Source: Rhodanobacter sp.
Lineage (GTDB): Bacteria; Pseudomonadota; Gammaproteobacteria; Xanthomonadales; Rhodanobacteraceae
Direction: 5' to 3'
Assembly (NCBI GenBank): GCA_004322005.1
Contig: SCRF01000126.1
Span: 1 to 64,000, forward strand
Length of the DNA: 64,000 nucleotides
Shown here: positions 63,369 through 64,000 of the stretch, piece by piece
Position numbering within the stretch: position 1 is the first letter of the stretch
Layout of the letters: each line of letters begins with the position of its first letter
The notes under the pieces: generated by a model
What the model saw: only the letters and a program-made list of their open reading frames with translations
Databases searched by the model: none
Told to the model about the DNA's origin: nothing
Program-made: the position numbers and the translations under genes

Positions 63369-64000
63369 ATGCCTCGTCGTTCGGTTGCCGCCCCAGCCGT
63401 GCTTGATGACATCGCGGGTCGAATCAAGCTCGGCACCTTGCGTGCCGGCTTCGTGCTGGGCAGCCAACTGCTGCCGGCGCGCACCCTGCGCCATGCCGAG
63501 CAGCTGTTCATCACGCCGTTCGCCGGCAGCCGCAGCCGTGCGCTGGCGGTGCAGCCGGAGCCGACGATGCGGCGTGGCGAGATCATCATCCGCGGCAAAC
63601 GCATCGCCACCTACAGTTGGGGCGATCCGATCCGTCAGCCGTATGTGCTGCTGGTGCATGGCTGGTCCAGCTTCGGCCTGCGCTATCTGCCGTGGGTAAC
63701 GCACCTGCGTGCGCTGGGCTACGCGGTGATCGCCTTCGACCAGCCCGGCCACGGTCTCAGCAGCGGGCGCCGCTGCACGCTGCCGGATTTCGTGGACACC
63801 ATCAACGAACTGGGCCGCTGCCATGGCCCGGCCGCGCTGGCGATCGGCCACTCGATGGGCGCGGCCGCGCTGGTGCTGGCGCAGGATCAGGCCTGGCAGG
63901 CGCACCGGCTGATCCTGCTGGCGCCGGCGGCCGACATGCTGGCGGCGACCGAGCGCTTCTTCCGCCGGATTCGCCTGGGCCCGCATCTGCGCGAGCGGTT
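63369..64000 (+). CDS. Alpha/beta hydrolase (3' truncated by window edge; not in ORF track)
   Basis: LLVHGWSSFGLRYLPW; AFDQPGHGLSSG; AIGHSMGAAALVLA. Confidence 0.88.
   Translation, partial: MPRRSVAAPAVLDDIAGRIKLGTLRAGFVLGSQLLPARTLRHAEQLFITPFAGSRSRALAVQPEPTMRRGEIIIRGKRIATYSWGDPIRQPYVLLVHGWSSFGLRYLPWVTHLRALGYAVIAFDQPGHGLSSGRRCTLPDFVDTINELGRCHGPAALAIGHSMGAAALVLAQDQAWQAHRLILLAPAADMLAATERFFRRIRLGPHLRER

Overview
This is a GC-rich gammaproteobacterial chromosome segment. Gene content and order suggest Xanthomonadales, Rhodanobacter-like (inference). Most of it is conserved core: hisS, a hutH-like lyase, LPS genes (GT9, kdkA), SRP RNA, dnaX-ebfC-recR, a tgpA/DUF58/moxR cluster, yceD-rpmF-fabH-fabD-fabG-acpP-fabF, pabB-pabC-mltG-tmk-holB, a complete nuoA-N operon, isovaleryl-CoA dehydrogenase, a FUSC-family protein, leucine dehydrogenase and an M48 protease. 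The main accessory feature is a compact ~8.05 kb integrative element (about 6102-14152). It sits in the 3' end of a DUF6165 gene and is bounded by an exact 19-bp direct repeat, AGTCGTACCAGGATTACCG. Insertion replaces the last two codons of the gene (native ...SYQDYRAV*, now ...SYQDYR*). The element carries a P4-type tyrosine integrase, 12-bp-phased GGGTAGCT arm-like repeats at both ends, and an overlapping ATGA/GTGA gene string: AlpA-like regulator, 32-aa membrane microprotein, CHC2-like Zn-finger protein, P-loop ATPase and TubC_N-like protein. It also has a previously untracked 55-aa Zn-finger ORF whose start codon lies in a duplicated 12-mer, unknown secreted/lipoprotein cargo, a ParB-like remnant, and a HigBA-type toxin-antitoxin pair with a 20-bp palindromic operator candidate. 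No capsid, terminase or relaxase genes were seen, so it looks like a phage-satellite or minimal integrative element. Elsewhere there are several GTAG-type REP/REPIN hairpins, a MITE-like element between fabG and acpP, and a tandem hairpin repeat between nuoH and nuoI.
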